From contig NZ_CP155618.1 of the NCBI RefSeq assembly GCF_031128465.2, forward strand, positions 4,206,501-4,270,500: a stretch of DNA of 64,000 nt, written 5' to 3'. This document shows positions 26,654 through 35,776 of the stretch, in pieces. The notes beneath the pieces were generated by a model that had not been told where the DNA came from, did not search any database, and saw only the letters and a program-made list of their open reading frames with translations. Both the position numbers and the translations under genes were made by a program. Source of the DNA: Mariniflexile litorale. GTDB taxonomy: Bacteria; Bacteroidota; Bacteroidia; Flavobacteriales; Flavobacteriaceae. Positions within the stretch are counted from its first letter, which is position 1; each line of letters begins with the position of its first letter.

Positions 26654-29092
26654 ATGATAAAAACTTTTATATCTTTATTTGTATTCTTTTCATTTATTAT
26701 ACATGCACATGCGTCACCAAAAAATAAACATGATTTTTTAGATAAAAACATTACTATTACTGGTAAAGTTATAGATAAAGACACCAAAGATCCTTTAGAA
26801 TATGCTACAGTCGCTTTTTTTAGTAAAAAAGAAAATAAAATAGTTGATGGAGGCATAACCGATGCCAATGGAAATTTCAGTATCAAAGTTGCTGAAGGCC
26901 TTTACGATGTTACAATAGAGTATATCTCTTATAAAAAAATAACGCTTTCTAATAAAAAATTAGTATCAGACCAAAATTTAGGCACAATTGCTTTAGAAAT
27001 TGATTTTGCTTCATTAGGTGAAGTAGAAATTATTGCTGAACGCACAACGGTTGAAATTAAACTCGACAAAAAAATATATAATGTAGGTAAAGATCTTACG
27101 GTAAGCGGCGGTAATGTGAGTGATGTTTTAGACAACATTCCTTCTGTGTCTGTAGGAGTTGAAGGAAATGTTGCTCTTAGAGGAAATGAAAATGTTACGA
27201 TTCTTATTAATGGAAAACCATCTGGACTCGTTGGTTTAAATTCTACCGAGGCTCTACGCCAACTTCCTGCTGATGCTATTGAAAAAGTAGAAGTAATTAC
27301 TTCTCCATCAGCTCGCTACCAATCTGAAGGAACTGCAGGTATTTTAAATATTATTTTACGAAGAAGTAAGCTGCAAGGTTTTAATGGTGCCATTACAGCA
27401 AACGCCGGCTATCCAAAATCAGCTGGTCTTTCTGGAAATATAAATTACAGAACGGGTGATGTTAATTTTTTTAATACCACCAGTTATAATTACAGAGAGT
27501 CTATAGGGCACGCATACACGAACACTAGATATAAAACAACTGGGAATTATTTAGATGAAAAATCAGATACCGATAACCAAAGTAAGGGAATTACTTCTAA
27601 TATTGGACTTGAATGGTATATTAACGATTCGGCATCATTAACCACTTCATTAGTTTATAGAGATTCAGATAATGAATCAAATTCTACAAACAAAATAGTG
27701 CAGTATGATGAAAATCTAAATTTCACAGGACAAAGTATTCGTTTAGACCCCGAATTTGGTGGTAATAAAACCATTCAATATGCGACTAATTTCACCAAAA
27801 ATTTTAAAACAAGCGGACATAAATTTACATTCGATTTTCAATATGAAGATAATAAGGATAATGAAGAGTCTTTAATTGTTAATAATGGTATAGAAACCGA
27901 TAAAGTTGAAACTTTAGATAACCAACAAAATATTCTTCTTCAATCTGATTATGTTTTACCTATTGGAGAAAATAGCCAGTTTGAACTTGGATATAGAGGT
28001 GATTTTAGCACAAAATCAACTGACTATACTGTAGAACTTTTTAACACGACAACAAACAATTTTGAAATCGACAATAACTTATCAAATACTTTCAATTTTA
28101 AAGTATATGTAAATGCGTTTTACACACAATTTGGAAGTAAAATAAATAAGTTTTCTTATTTATTAGGCTTGCGTATGGAAAATACACAAACCACTATAGA
28201 TCAACCAACAAGTGGCGATTTTAAAAAGAAAAACATTACGGGCTTATTTCCAACAATTAATTTTAGTTATGAATTAAGTGAAAGAGAAAGTTTAACCTTA
28301 GGCTATAGTAGAAGACTGCAAAGACCTCGTGGTTTCCATTTGAATCCATTCCCGTCAAGAACCAGTCTTACCAATATATTTCAAGGCAATCCAGACCTAG
28401 ACCCTAGTTATTCTGGATTATACGATTTAGGATATTTAAATAGATTTAATAAAGTAACATTAAGTACCTCTATATATTTTCAGCACGAAAAAGATGATAG
28501 TAATTGGGTGAGTTTTGAAACAGGAGACACTGTTCAAATAAATGGGCAAGACATTCCTGTGGTACAAAGAACTCCTGTTAACATGGCTACAGAAGATCGT
28601 TATGGTTACGAATTTAACGTTAACTATACACCCACAAGAAAGTGGCGTATAAATACAGATTTTAACCTATTTAAAAACATTACCAGAGGTGATTTTAATG
28701 GAGTAAACTATGATGCAGAAAACTTAAGCTGGAATATTAGATTAAGCAACAAATACACGCTTCCAGCAAATATTGATTGGCAAACGAATATGGATTATAG
28801 AGGTCCTAGCAAAGACGCTCAAAATACGAGAGAAGGGATATTTTCTATAAATCTTGCTTTTAGCAAAGATTTATTTAAAGAAAAGGCTTCTATCGCGTTT
28901 AATATAAGTGATTTATTAAATAGTAGAAGATTTAAAGGAGAAATAGACACTCCTACTTTTTTCAGCACAAGAGATATGCAATTTCGCGGAGGACAAAATT
29001 TCAACTTATCATTTACCTATAGATTTAATCAAAAAAAGAAACCAGAACGTCAAAACAATGGGGGTGGATCAGGTTTTGATATGGAAGGATAA
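26654..29092 (+). CDS. TonB-dependent receptor, OMP_b-brl_3 type
   Basis: This 812-residue outer-membrane protein has a signal peptide at about 1-20, a carboxypeptidase-like regulatory domain at about 34-110 (ITGKVIDKDTKDPLEYATVA), a plug domain at about 125-230 (LDNIPSVSVGVEGNVALRG and VEVITSPSARYQSEGTAGILNI), and a barrel to the C-terminus (FNLSFTYRFNQKKK). No SusD-like partner follows, so it belongs to the solitary outer-membrane beta-barrel family rather than a SusCD pair. The substrate is unknown. A strong palindromic terminator follows. Confidence 0.87.
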   Translation: MIKTFISLFVFFSFIIHAHASPKNKHDFLDKNITITGKVIDKDTKDPLEYATVAFFSKKENKIVDGGITDANGNFSIKVAEGLYDVTIEYISYKKITLSNKKLVSDQNLGTIALEIDFASLGEVEIIAERTTVEIKLDKKIYNVGKDLTVSGGNVSDVLDNIPSVSVGVEGNVALRGNENVTILINGKPSGLVGLNSTEALRQLPADAIEKVEVITSPSARYQSEGTAGILNIILRRSKLQGFNGAITANAGYPKSAGLSGNINYRTGDVNFFNTTSYNYRESIGHAYTNTRYKTTGNYLDEKSDTDNQSKGITSNIGLEWYINDSASLTTSLVYRDSDNESNSTNKIVQYDENLNFTGQSIRLDPEFGGNKTIQYATNFTKNFKTSGHKFTFDFQYEDNKDNEESLIVNNGIETDKVETLDNQQNILLQSDYVLPIGENSQFELGYRGDFSTKSTDYTVELFNTTTNNFEIDNNLSNTFNFKVYVNAFYTQFGSKINKFSYLLGLRMENTQTTIDQPTSGDFKKKNITGLFPTINFSYELSERESLTLGYSRRLQRPRGFHLNPFPSRTSLTNIFQGNPDLDPSYSGLYDLGYLNRFNKVTLSTSIYFQHEKDDSNWVSFETGDTVQINGQDIPVVQRTPVNMATEDRYGYEFNVNYTPTRKWRINTDFNLFKNITRGDFNGVNYDAENLSWNIRLSNKYTLPANIDWQTNMDYRGPSKDAQNTREGIFSINLAFSKDLFKEKASIAFNISDLLNSRRFKGEIDTPTFFSTRDMQFRGGQNFNLSFTYRFNQKKKPERQNNGGGSGFDMEG

Positions 29093-29110
29093 TACAACAA
29101 CTAAAAATAA

Positions 29111-29145
29111 AAAAGGGAAGCTAATTAATTAGCTTCCCTTTTTTG
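29111..29145. terminator. bidirectional terminator
   Basis: A 16-bp perfect inverted repeat (AAAAGGGAAGCTAATT with its complement) spans 29111-29142 and continues into Ts. It lies between the TonB receptor and a small minus-strand gene and can terminate both. Confidence 0.85.
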
Positions 29146-29166
29146 TTTATAAAAATTATATTGTGT

Positions 29167-29343
29167 TTATGAATTTTGACGTTTAGCCTTTTTCTCTTCT
29201 CTTATTTCTTTTAATCTTTCAATTAAAGCACCACCTATCCAATAAGGAATCACAAAAGTTAATAAGAAAATCATTAACCAGAAGCCTAATGTTAATATGG
29301 ATAAAAATGCTAAAAATCCTAAATATTGGTCAAAATCAAACAT
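29167..29343 (-). CDS. small membrane protein, 58 residues
   Basis: An ATG at 29341-29343 opens a 58-codon frame ending in TAA at 29167-29169. The product begins MFDFDQYLGFLAFL and has one long or two short hydrophobic segments (about 7-40), then a charged helix ERLKEIREEKKAKRQ. It sits between a terminator and the peroxiredoxin gene, and its stop lies 22 bases from the shared terminator, as expected for a real gene. I do not recognise the family. It probably sits in the inner membrane with the tail inside. Confidence 0.65.
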   Translation of the reverse strand: MFDFDQYLGFLAFLSILTLGFWLMIFLLTFVIPYWIGGALIERLKEIREEKKAKRQNS

Positions 29344-29436
29344 AATTGTATGTATCTATTAAAAAATATTACGCAAAGATAATGCAACTGTTTTTGTTAA
29401 ACAATAGCTAAACTAAAAAAATATTAACAGGTGTTG

Positions 29437-30078
29437 TTAATCTAAATTAGGTTGTGGCGTCATTCTTAAATAAGGTTTTATTTCTTTATGCCCTTTTGGA
29501 AACATACTTGGGATCTGTTCATTTGTAATTGCAGGAGAGATAACAACATCTTCACCGTTTTTCCAGTTGGCTGGAGTAGCTACTTTATGATACGCTGTTA
29601 ATTGTAAACTATCGATAACTCTTAAAAGTTCATCAAAATTTCTACCTGTAGATGCTGGATAAGTTATAATTAACTTCACTTTTTTATCATCTCCAATTAC
29701 AAATACAGAACGTACTGTAAGTTTATCATTTGCATTTGGATGAATCATATCGTATAGTTCAGACACCTTTTTGTCTTCATCTGCAATAATAGGAAAGTTT
29801 ACTGTGGTGTTTTGGGTTTCATTAATATCGTTAACCCAACCTTTATGAGATTCTAAGCCATCAACACTTAACGCAACAACTTTTACGTTACGCTTATCAA
29901 ACTCTGGTTTATATTTAGCTACGGTACCTAACTCAGTTGTACAAACAGGAGTGTAATCAGCTGGATGTGAAAATAATATTCCCCAACTATCACCTAGCCA
30001 TTCATGAAAATTAATATTTCCTTCAGTTGACTTTGCAGTAAAATTTGGTGCAATGTCACCTAATCTAATTGTTGCCAT
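29437..30078 (-). CDS. 1-Cys peroxiredoxin (Prx6 type)
   Basis: This is a 213-residue peroxiredoxin. The peroxidatic Cys lies in HPADYTPVCTTELG near residue 46, with VVALSVDGLESHKGW and a long C-terminal extension (EDVVISPAI and FPKGHKEIKPYLRMT) characteristic of the Prx6/1-Cys group. It reduces hydrogen peroxide and alkyl hydroperoxides in the cytoplasm. Length fits. It is a monocistronic unit. Confidence 0.9.
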   Translation of the reverse strand: MATIRLGDIAPNFTAKSTEGNINFHEWLGDSWGILFSHPADYTPVCTTELGTVAKYKPEFDKRNVKVVALSVDGLESHKGWVNDINETQNTTVNFPIIADEDKKVSELYDMIHPNANDKLTVRSVFVIGDDKKVKLIITYPASTGRNFDELLRVIDSLQLTAYHKVATPANWKNGEDVVISPAITNEQIPSMFPKGHKEIKPYLRMTPQPNLD

Positions 30079-30254
30079 AATATATAATGTTTTATTGAAA
30101 TTAATAAATGAATTCTATACTAGCTAATATAACCATTTTTCTTCAATTGATAAAAATCAACTCGTTATATATCTGTTAAAAAAACTAATCACTTTCTTAC
30201 TAATAAAAACCATAAATCAGTTAACTTTGCTTCTTAAAATTAAATCATTTTATA

Positions 30255-31652
30255 ATGAGTTTTAGAATAGAAAAAGACACCATGGGCGAGGTAAAAGTGC
30301 CTGCCGATAAACTTTGGGGAGCACAAACAGAACGCTCTAGAAATAATTTTAAAATAGGGGCTTCGGCGTCTATGCCATTAGAAATAATTTACGGATTTGC
30401 CTATCTAAAAAAAGCAGCTGCCTATACCAATTGCGAATTAGGAGTTTTACCAATTGAAAAACGCGATTTAATTGCTGCCGTTTGTGATGAAATTTTAGCT
30501 GGCAAACACGATGACCAATTCCCGCTTGTTATTTGGCAAACAGGTTCTGGAACACAAAGCAATATGAATGCTAATGAAGTTATTGCAAATAGAGCACAAC
30601 AATTGGCAGGAAAAATTATTGGTGAGGGAGAGAAAGCAATTCAACCTAATGATGATGTGAACAAATCGCAATCATCGAACGACACCTTCCCTACTGGTAT
30701 GCATATTGCTATTTATAAAAAAGTAGTAGAAGTTACTATTCCGGGGGTTAAACAACTTCGCGACACGCTCAAGAAAAAATCCGAAGCATTTAAAAATGTT
30801 GTAAAAATTGGTCGTACCCATTTAATGGATGCTACGCCACTAACTTTAGGTCAAGAAATTTCTGGGTATGTTGCACAGCTAGATCACGGTTTAAAAGCCT
30901 TAGAAAATACCTTGCCACATTTAAGCGAACTAGCATTAGGAGGTACTGCTGTAGGAACAGGTTTAAACACGCCAAAAGGATATAGCAAACGTGTTGCAGA
31001 ATACATTGCAGAATTTACAGGACTTCCATTTATTACTGCTCCTAATAAATTTGAGGCGCTTGCTGCACACGATGCCCTGGTTGAAACACACGGAGCGCTT
31101 AAACAATTAGCGGTTTCTTTAAATAAAATTGCTAATGATGTTAGAATGATGGCATCTGGACCACGAAGTGGTATTGGTGAAATTATTATTCCAGCAAACG
31201 AACCAGGTAGTTCTATTATGCCTGGAAAAGTTAACCCAACACAATGTGAAGCATTAACCATGGTTTGTGCTCAAGTTATTGGTAATGATGTGGCTATTTC
31301 TGTGGGTGGTTTACAAGGCCATTATGAATTGAATGTATTTAAACCTGTCATGGCCGCAAATGCCATACAATCTGCTCAATTAATAGGGGATGCTTGCGCT
31401 AGTTTTAATGAGCATTGTGCTGTTGGTATTGAACCAAACCACGAAGTCATTAAAAAATTATTAAACAATTCATTAATGCTGGTTACAGCATTAAATACTA
31501 AAATTGGCTATTATAAAGCTGCTGAAATCGCAAATACGGCTCATACTAATGGAACAACTTTAAAAGAAGAAGCTATTAATTTAGGTTATGTTACAGCTGA
31601 AGATTATGATGCTTGGGTAAAACCTGAAGATATGGTAGGTGGCTTAAAATAA
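30255..31652 (+). CDS. fumC: class II fumarate hydratase
   Basis: This is a 465-residue fumarase that interconverts fumarate and malate in the TCA cycle. [14 protein letters not shown] near 96-109, [13 protein letters not shown] near 137, [16 protein letters not shown] near 185 and [15 protein letters not shown] near 318-332 are all present. It needs no iron-sulfur cluster. A TAACTTTG at 30222-30229 is a probable -7 element. A clear terminator follows. Confidence 0.95.
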   Translation: MSFRIEKDTMGEVKVPADKLWGAQTERSRNNFKIGASASMPLEIIYGFAYLKKAAAYTNCELGVLPIEKRDLIAAVCDEILAGKHDDQFPLVIWQTGSGTQSNMNANEVIANRAQQLAGKIIGEGEKAIQPNDDVNKSQSSNDTFPTGMHIAIYKKVVEVTIPGVKQLRDTLKKKSEAFKNVVKIGRTHLMDATPLTLGQEISGYVAQLDHGLKALENTLPHLSELALGGTAVGTGLNTPKGYSKRVAEYIAEFTGLPFITAPNKFEALAAHDALVETHGALKQLAVSLNKIANDVRMMASGPRSGIGEIIIPANEPGSSIMPGKVNPTQCEALTMVCAQVIGNDVAISVGGLQGHYELNVFKPVMAANAIQSAQLIGDACASFNEHCAVGIEPNHEVIKKLLNNSLMLVTALNTKIGYYKAAEIANTAHTNGTTLKEEAINLGYVTAEDYDAWVKPEDMVGGLK

Positions 31653-31672
31653 ATATCTAATTACTGCAAAAT

Positions 31673-31708
31673 AAAAAACAGGTAATCGAAATTACCTGTT
31701 TTTTTTTG
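31673..31708 (+). terminator. fumC terminator
   Basis: A 14-bp stem (AAAAAACAGGTAAT with ATTACCTGTTTTTT) closes a CGAA loop and ends in a T-run, 21 bases after fumC. Confidence 0.9.
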
Positions 31709-31795
31709 GTTGGTTAGCTATTAATCCTTATTTGGTTTAAATCAGGAAATCCATCCAAATATATAATTTAACATGTTCTTTACTGTTAACAAATG

Positions 31796-32380
31796 TTAAT
31801 TTTTATCAATTTTCTTTCTAATTCGACTCAATTGAACCGCTGTTATTCCTAAATAAGACGCTATATGATACTGAGGCATTAGCGCATCTACATTGGGGAT
31901 TTGTTTTTGCAATTCTGTATATCGCTGTTTAGCATCTAACGAAATTAATTCTACAAGTCGTTTTTCATATAAAACATAAATAGACTCTAAAACTTTTGAA
32001 TACAACATGTTAAGTGATTTGTGTTTTTCACATAACTTCATAAGTTTATAATAATCCACCTCATACATTTCAGAATCTTCAAGTGTTTCAAACATAAATA
32101 AAGATGGTTTCTTTTGAATTAAAGCCGTTAAAGGTCCCAAAAAACTTAGTGGCATATAAAAATTTTTATTAAATTCTTTACCAGATTCTGTACTTAAATA
32201 ACACCTTACTATTCCAGAAACAAGCATATATATTTTGGAAGGTGCTTCGTTTAATTTAACTATTTGCTTACCTGCTTTGAGAGTTTTAAATTCGGATATT
32301 TTTAAAAGTTCTTCAATAATGTCTTCTGAAATATTACTAAAAGAGTTTAAAAAATTTGTGTGAGAGTCGGTTTGATTCAT
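31796..32380 (-). CDS. Crp/Fnr family regulator
   Basis: This 194-residue protein has a cyclic-nucleotide-binding fold at about 15-120 (FKTLKAGKQIVKLNEAPSKIYMLVSG) and a C-terminal helix-turn-helix (MPQYHIASYLGITAVQLSRIRKK). It lacks the Fnr cysteine cluster and the Arg/Ser phosphate box of cAMP-binding Crp, as is usual for the short Bacteroidota group. It probably senses something other than cAMP. Target genes are not visible. Confidence 0.85.
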   Translation of the reverse strand: MNQTDSHTNFLNSFSNISEDIIEELLKISEFKTLKAGKQIVKLNEAPSKIYMLVSGIVRCYLSTESGKEFNKNFYMPLSFLGPLTALIQKKPSLFMFETLEDSEMYEVDYYKLMKLCEKHKSLNMLYSKVLESIYVLYEKRLVELISLDAKQRYTELQKQIPNVDALMPQYHIASYLGITAVQLSRIRKKIDKN

Positions 32381-32566
32381 ACAGTAAAAAGAGAGATTGA
32401 ATTTTTAATAGCACTTTACGCATATAGAACTTTGGATAAATATTTATCTAAAACTATATATGGTTTAAAATTACAGCTTCTCATCCTTCTTTAATTAATT
32501 TCTCTACAATTGGCATATAAATTTGTTTAGATGCATGAAACTAAATACTAGACCTTATAAAAAAAC

Positions 32567-32600
32567 AAAAAGCCTTAGGGATTAACCTAAGGCTTTTTAA
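32567..32600 (-). terminator. terminator of coiled-coil gene
   Basis: A 13-bp stem (arms 32567-32579 and 32586-32598) with loop GATTAA has A- and T-runs at both ends. It lies 21 bases after the stop of the minus-strand gene at 32622-33506. Confidence 0.85.
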
Positions 32601-32621
32601 TAAGTGTGTATTATATACGGT

Positions 32622-33506
32622 TTACTTTAAAGTAAACTCTGATGTAGCTACTAAATCTTTCTCATTAAAAACATTTATAGTGTAGCGTCCTTTTTGAAAT
32701 TCTTCTTTTCCTTTTGTTGCAACAAACTCGCATATGTCTAAACTTGAGTTTTCATAATTAAATTTACTTATTATACTGTAATTTAAAGACTTATACCCGA
32801 ATGCTACTTGTTCATTTAAACCTAATGTGTTATTTTTTGGATCTATAACCTGAACATATAATTCTTGATTCCCAGATTGAACTAATTTATTCTTAGGCAC
32901 TGTAAAACATACTCTAATTTTATCGGCACGACTAGCTCTTTCTGTTGGTATTAATTTCCCCGAAGTTCTTTCAATAACTCCAAAGCCTTTCATGTTTACA
33001 GCTCCTAATACAGCTGCGTTTGAAACTACCTCAGCTAAAGCATTGTTTTGAATTAATAAAGAATCGGTAAATATAGTACGCTCTTCTAATCGCACACGTG
33101 TACTGTCTAAAGAAGTTGCTAAATATGAATTTTGAATTTTTAATTTATCATTTTCAGCTAATAAAACGTCCATTTCTTTTTGTAATGAAGCATATTTTTG
33201 TTTGTAACTCCACAAGCTTTTTATATTAGTTTCAGAAATTTTTAACGAATCGATTAATCCTTGAATACGAGATCTAGCTTCAACTAAATCGTTATTGGCA
33301 ATTTCATTTTCGCCAATAGCTTCATCATATTGTTTAGCCATAGCGTTCAAATCATTCATCACCAATTGTTTTTGCTCGGTTAAATCTTTTTGAACTTTTG
33401 AGCTAGTTTGATATAAATTCATTGTGTAGAATGCAGTTCCTAAAAATAAAACTAATGCAATACCCAATGCTACTTTAAGCCCCATGCTACTTTTATTGTT
33501 TTCCAT
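32622..33506 (-). CDS. membrane-anchored coiled-coil protein, unknown
   Basis: I do not recognise a named function. The 294-residue product has an N-terminal signal-anchor helix (about 10-30), a coiled coil at about 33-160 (repeats such as KISETNIKSLWSYKQKYASLQKEMDVL broken by short turns) and a globular C-terminal domain of about 110 residues rich in beta strands. The topology places the coiled coil and globular part in the periplasm. It resembles a conserved flavobacterial protein sometimes miscalled a chromosome-partitioning protein; there is no ParA motif. It could be an envelope scaffold. Confidence 0.7.
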   Translation of the reverse strand: MENNKSSMGLKVALGIALVLFLGTAFYTMNLYQTSSKVQKDLTEQKQLVMNDLNAMAKQYDEAIGENEIANNDLVEARSRIQGLIDSLKISETNIKSLWSYKQKYASLQKEMDVLLAENDKLKIQNSYLATSLDSTRVRLEERTIFTDSLLIQNNALAEVVSNAAVLGAVNMKGFGVIERTSGKLIPTERASRADKIRVCFTVPKNKLVQSGNQELYVQVIDPKNNTLGLNEQVAFGYKSLNYSIISKFNYENSSLDICEFVATKGKEEFQKGRYTINVFNEKDLVATSEFTLK

Positions 33507-33622
33507 AATTACTTGTTTTTAATGTTTTTAATTTCAAATGTTCTTTAATTATAATACTTTTCCTTTTTAATGATGTAAATAAATAATAATGTATTTTTAT
33601 TTCAAAATTTAATTGCTCTTTT

Positions 33623-34633
33623 ATGGATAAACTGGTTTTATTTAACAATAATATTCTAGATGAATTACTAAACAAACGCCATGGTGAATCCAAATTTGGT
33701 GAACATATTCAAATATTAACCAGTATTTCAAATATATACGACCAACTTATAAATTTAGATGTTACCCATGTAATTATTGGCTTACCCGAAAATGTTGGGG
33801 GTTATGCAAACTACAGAAAAACCAGTACCTCTAAAGCATGGGAAGTTACATTAAAAAATTTATTAAACATACAAAGTAATGAGATTACAAAAGCTAATAA
33901 GATTTTAATTTTAGGGCATCTTGATTTTACTAAAGAATTATTAAAAGTTTCTAAGCTAGATGCTACTAAAAAGAAAAGTATTATGAAAGCTAGAAAAATT
34001 GTGAGCAAAATAGATACATACGTTACTCACATTGTTCAATTAATTGTTTCGGCAGGAAAAAAGCCTATTATTATTGGTGGTGGTCATAACAATGCTTATG
34101 GCAATATAAAAGGCACAAGCTTAGCTTTAAAGAAGCCTATAAATGTTATAAACTTTGATACGCATTCCGATTTTGAACCCGAAGAAGGTCGTCATAGTGG
34201 AAATGGCTTTAGTTATGCTTACGCTGAAGGATTTTTAAATAATTATTTTATTTTCGGATTGCAAAGAAGCTATATTTCAGATAGATTATTTATATCATTA
34301 AAAAAAATCAAATATAACATGTTTGAAGATTTGGTTCTTAGCAAAGGATTAAAGTATACAGAAGGACTGAAACGTGCAGCAAATCATGTTGCCGATAAAC
34401 CTTTTGGGGTCGAAATAGATTGTCATGCCATAGATAATATCTCAAGTAGTTCCATAACCCCTAGGGGATTTAGTGCAAATAAAACTAGAAGTTTTGTTAC
34501 ATACTTTGGTAAACAAAAAAACGCTTATTATTTACATATATGTGAAGCTGCTGTTACAAAAAAAACAGAAATACAAGTTGGGATATTAATAACTGATTTG
34601 ATTGTTGATTTTATAAATGCCCCCTTCGCTTAG
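33623..34633 (+). CDS. arginase/formimidoylglutamase-family hydrolase
   Basis: This 336-residue ureohydrolase-fold protein has the three metal-binding blocks GGGHNNAYG near 153, FDTHSDFE near 182 and VEIDCHAID near 263. The third block usually reads DxDxxDP, and here a His and Ile intervene, so activity or specificity may be altered. No other hut gene lies near, so formimidoylglutamase is only the closest broad match. It ends directly against the convergent nudK gene with no intergenic base. Confidence 0.78.
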   Translation: MDKLVLFNNNILDELLNKRHGESKFGEHIQILTSISNIYDQLINLDVTHVIIGLPENVGGYANYRKTSTSKAWEVTLKNLLNIQSNEITKANKILILGHLDFTKELLKVSKLDATKKKSIMKARKIVSKIDTYVTHIVQLIVSAGKKPIIIGGGHNNAYGNIKGTSLALKKPINVINFDTHSDFEPEEGRHSGNGFSYAYAEGFLNNYFIFGLQRSYISDRLFISLKKIKYNMFEDLVLSKGLKYTEGLKRAANHVADKPFGVEIDCHAIDNISSSSITPRGFSANKTRSFVTYFGKQKNAYYLHICEAAVTKKTEIQVGILITDLIVDFINAPFA

Positions 34634-35218
34634 TTACAACAATTTATGTATTAAAGCATATTGCAACAAAACAATCGTTCTGGTATCGTGTATCTCTCCG
34701 TTATTAAGCATGATAATAGCTTCAGTAAATGGTAATTCTAAAACTTCAATATCTTCATGCTCACTTTCTAGACCTCCACCTCCACTTACCTTCATTGCAT
34801 CGGTGTATTCCGCTATAAAAAAATGCATTTTTTCAGTCATAACCCCGGGCGAAGAATACGCTTCAAATACTTTTTTCACTTCCTTCAACCTATATCCTAC
34901 TTCTTCTTCTGTTTCTCTTATAATACAAGCTTCAGGGTTATCTTTATCTAACATGCCTGCGCAAATTTCAATCAATAAGCCATCCTTATTATCATTTAAA
35001 AATGTAGGCATTCTAAATTGACGCGTTAAAATAATACTGCCTTTTTCTTTATTATAGAGCAAAATACCCGCACCGTCACCCCTATCGTAACATTCCCGCA
35101 CTTGTGTTACCCAATTTCCGTTACTTAATTTATAATCGAAGGTTACCTTATTTAAGGTATAATAATTATTAGAAAGTAATTCTGTTTTTATGTTCTTTAA
35201 TTTATCAGATGATATCAT
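34634..35218 (-). CDS. nudK: GDP-mannose pyrophosphatase NudK
   Basis: This is a 194-residue Nudix hydrolase with the modified Nudix box GMLDKDNPEACIIRETEEEVGY near residues 86-107. The surrounding blocks RECYDRGDGAGILLYN, IILTRQFRMP and HEDIEVLELPFTEA match E. coli NudK closely. It splits GDP-mannose to mannose-1-phosphate and GMP, and may act on other sugar nucleotides. Its stop abuts that of the arginase-family gene, with no room for a terminator, so the transcripts must overlap. Confidence 0.88.
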   Translation of the reverse strand: MISSDKLKNIKTELLSNNYYTLNKVTFDYKLSNGNWVTQVRECYDRGDGAGILLYNKEKGSIILTRQFRMPTFLNDNKDGLLIEICAGMLDKDNPEACIIRETEEEVGYRLKEVKKVFEAYSSPGVMTEKMHFFIAEYTDAMKVSGGGGLESEHEDIEVLELPFTEAIIMLNNGEIHDTRTIVLLQYALIHKLL

Positions 35219-35411
35219 TAATAGTAAATTAAGCTTATTAAAATATGAGAAGCAATTTCGTTAAAAGTATCTAATTAAGATTAATAAAATTAAAGTAATT
35301 TTTACTTTACTTACTTTATTTGAAAATATAATGCATTTAAAACTGAGTGAAACAGCAATTTAAAAATGTAATATATATCTTATTAAATGAAGTTGGTAAT
35401 TTCATTTATAA

Positions 35412-35441
35412 TTGCTTAATGAATAAAATACATTATATTTG
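35412..35441 (+). promoter_or_regulatory. Bacteroidota sigma70-type promoter
   Basis: TTG at 35412-35414, exactly 19 bases, then TATATTTG at 35434-35441. This is a perfect consensus. Transcription should start near 35448. It decides the start of the next gene: a TTG at 35444 in the same frame would be at or before the transcript start, so the ATG at 35474 is preferred. Confidence 0.75.
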
Positions 35442-35473
35442 ACTTGCTTTTAAATCAAATTTTTGCACTGACT

Positions 35474-35713
35474 ATGCTAACAAATTTAATAAATTCTTTT
35501 CATCATACAGCTCTTTTAATAAGCCAATCGAATATTCTAACCATCTTAACTATTGTTGTTATTTTCTTTGCTTGTTTATTAATTTTGGGGATTAGAAAAT
35601 CTTATAAACTTAAAAAAGAAAATGAACGTTTAGACAGGCTTAGTGAAGAAATAGAAAAACCAGAAGAAAAATATAAAGATTTTACAGATGGGCATATGTA
35701 TGGTGGTAATTAA
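35474..35713 (+). CDS. small single-helix membrane protein
   Basis: From the ATG at 35474 this encodes 79 residues. One strong hydrophobic helix (about 20-41) is followed by a charged helix KLKKENERLDRLSEEIEK and the tail DFTDGHMYGGN. It is probably an inner-membrane protein with its C-terminus in the cytoplasm. The role is unknown. The frame can be extended to a TTG at 35444, rejected because of the promoter position. A 23-bp hairpin follows. Confidence 0.7.
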   Translation: MLTNLINSFHHTALLISQSNILTILTIVVIFFACLLILGIRKSYKLKKENERLDRLSEEIEKPEEKYKDFTDGHMYGGN

Positions 35714-35718
35714 AAAAC

Positions 35719-35766
35719 ATTACATACATAAAAAGCCTGCTAAAGCAGGCTTTTTATGTATGTAAT
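35719..35766. terminator. 23-bp bidirectional terminator hairpin
   Basis: The arms 35719-35741 and 35744-35766 are perfectly complementary around a 2-base centre and contain AAAAAGCCTGCT/AGCAGGCTTTTT. It separates the small membrane protein gene from ettA, which converge, and probably serves both. Confidence 0.9.
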
Positions 35767-35776
35767 CAGTACATGA

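Noticed and set aside
35444-35473. TTG start extending the small membrane protein
   Set aside because: It overlaps the predicted transcript start of a consensus promoter; the ATG at 35474 fits.
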